Shown in pieces: positions 21,292 to 21,360 of a stretch of 21,360 nucleotides of DNA (its first letter is position 1; every line of letters starts with the position of its first letter). Under the pieces are notes generated by a model. It did not search any database, had not been told where the DNA came from, and worked only from the letters and a program-made list of their open reading frames with translations. This DNA comes from a virus: the IMG/VR virus record IMGVR_UViG_3300031801_000031, positions 1 through 21,360 of that record; one strand, 5' to 3'. The position numbers and the translations under genes were made by a program.

Positions 21292-21360
21292 ATGACAATA
21301 TTAAGTAGTAAAAACACACCAAGAGTATCGTATGTAGCGAGTGGCAGTCAAACTGCCTTT
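21292..21360 (+). CDS. Tail fibre protein, N-terminal fragment (T7 gp17-like), cut by window end
   Basis: Only 23 codons are visible, starting MTILSSKNTPRVSYVASGS and ending QTAF. The Y.A..GQTAF-type pattern is the usual opening of T7-type tail fibre N-terminal domains, which attach the fibre to the nozzle. Its place directly after the gp16-like gene is the T7 order. The receptor-binding part lies outside the window, so host range cannot be judged. No Shine-Dalgarno is seen in the three-base gap; TAAGAAATG suggests re-initiation after the previous stop. Confidence 0.75.
   Translation, partial: MTILSSKNTPRVSYVASGSQTAF

Noticed and set aside
1-21360. CRISPR array, insertion sequence, integrase or attachment site
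   Set aside because: No spaced direct repeats, transposase or recombinase motifs were seen; the only tandem repeat is inside the scaffold gene.

Overview
The window is most of the structural half of an AT-rich, T7-like podovirus genome. The key evidence is an ordered set on the + strand: a T7-type portal, a scaffold-like protein, a gp13-like protein, a major capsid protein, two tail tubular proteins, a three-protein internal core series (178, 800 and 1263 aa) and the first 23 codons of a T7-type tail fibre. These sizes and this order track T7 genes 8 to 17. The terminase genes lie to the left of the portal, whereas in T7 they come after the tail fibre. The low G+C, A/T-ending codons, gene mix and tight ATGA/TAATG junctions suggest a marine phage of a low-GC host such as SAR11-type alphaproteobacteria. 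That host assignment is inference. No RNA polymerase, DNA replication, integrase or lysis gene is recognisable in the window.

Left arm, positions 148 to 2275, minus strand. One 151-aa unknown gene is followed by a strong intrinsic terminator. Then comes a compact operon whose genes mostly overlap by 1 to 4 bases: 45 aa (one membrane helix), 65 aa, 27 aa (one membrane helix), an ArdC-type anti-restriction protein of 304 aa, 43 aa and 35 aa. Most of these short genes fall below usual ORF cut-offs. They look like an early, host-takeover block.

Divergent junction, 2271 to 2614. A long imperfect inverted repeat (arms of about 75 to 78 bases) carries a ribosome binding site and ATG in mirrored copies on both strands. 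To its right are two 15-codon reading frames, a sigma70-like promoter candidate, and the small terminase gene.

Packaging and connector block, 2615 to 8918, plus strand. Small terminase is followed by a hairpin-rich, relatively GC-rich gap that may be a structured RNA, four small unknown genes, large terminase, a proline-rich 87-aa protein and the portal. After these come a calcineurin-like metallophosphoesterase, a hidden 39-aa gene, a DUF3310 protein and a Bbp19-like protein.

Virion block, 8918 to 21360. Scaffold-like protein with a 12-bp tandem repeat, gp13-like protein, major capsid protein with a strong Shine-Dalgarno, an 80-aa probable virion protein, and a stable hairpin at the same relative place as T7's T-phi terminator. 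Then follow tail tubular proteins A and B, the three internal virion proteins and the start of the tail fibre. The terminase pair packages DNA through the portal; scaffold and capsid build the head; the gp11/gp12-like proteins build the tail nozzle; and the core proteins are expected to be ejected to carry DNA across the envelope.
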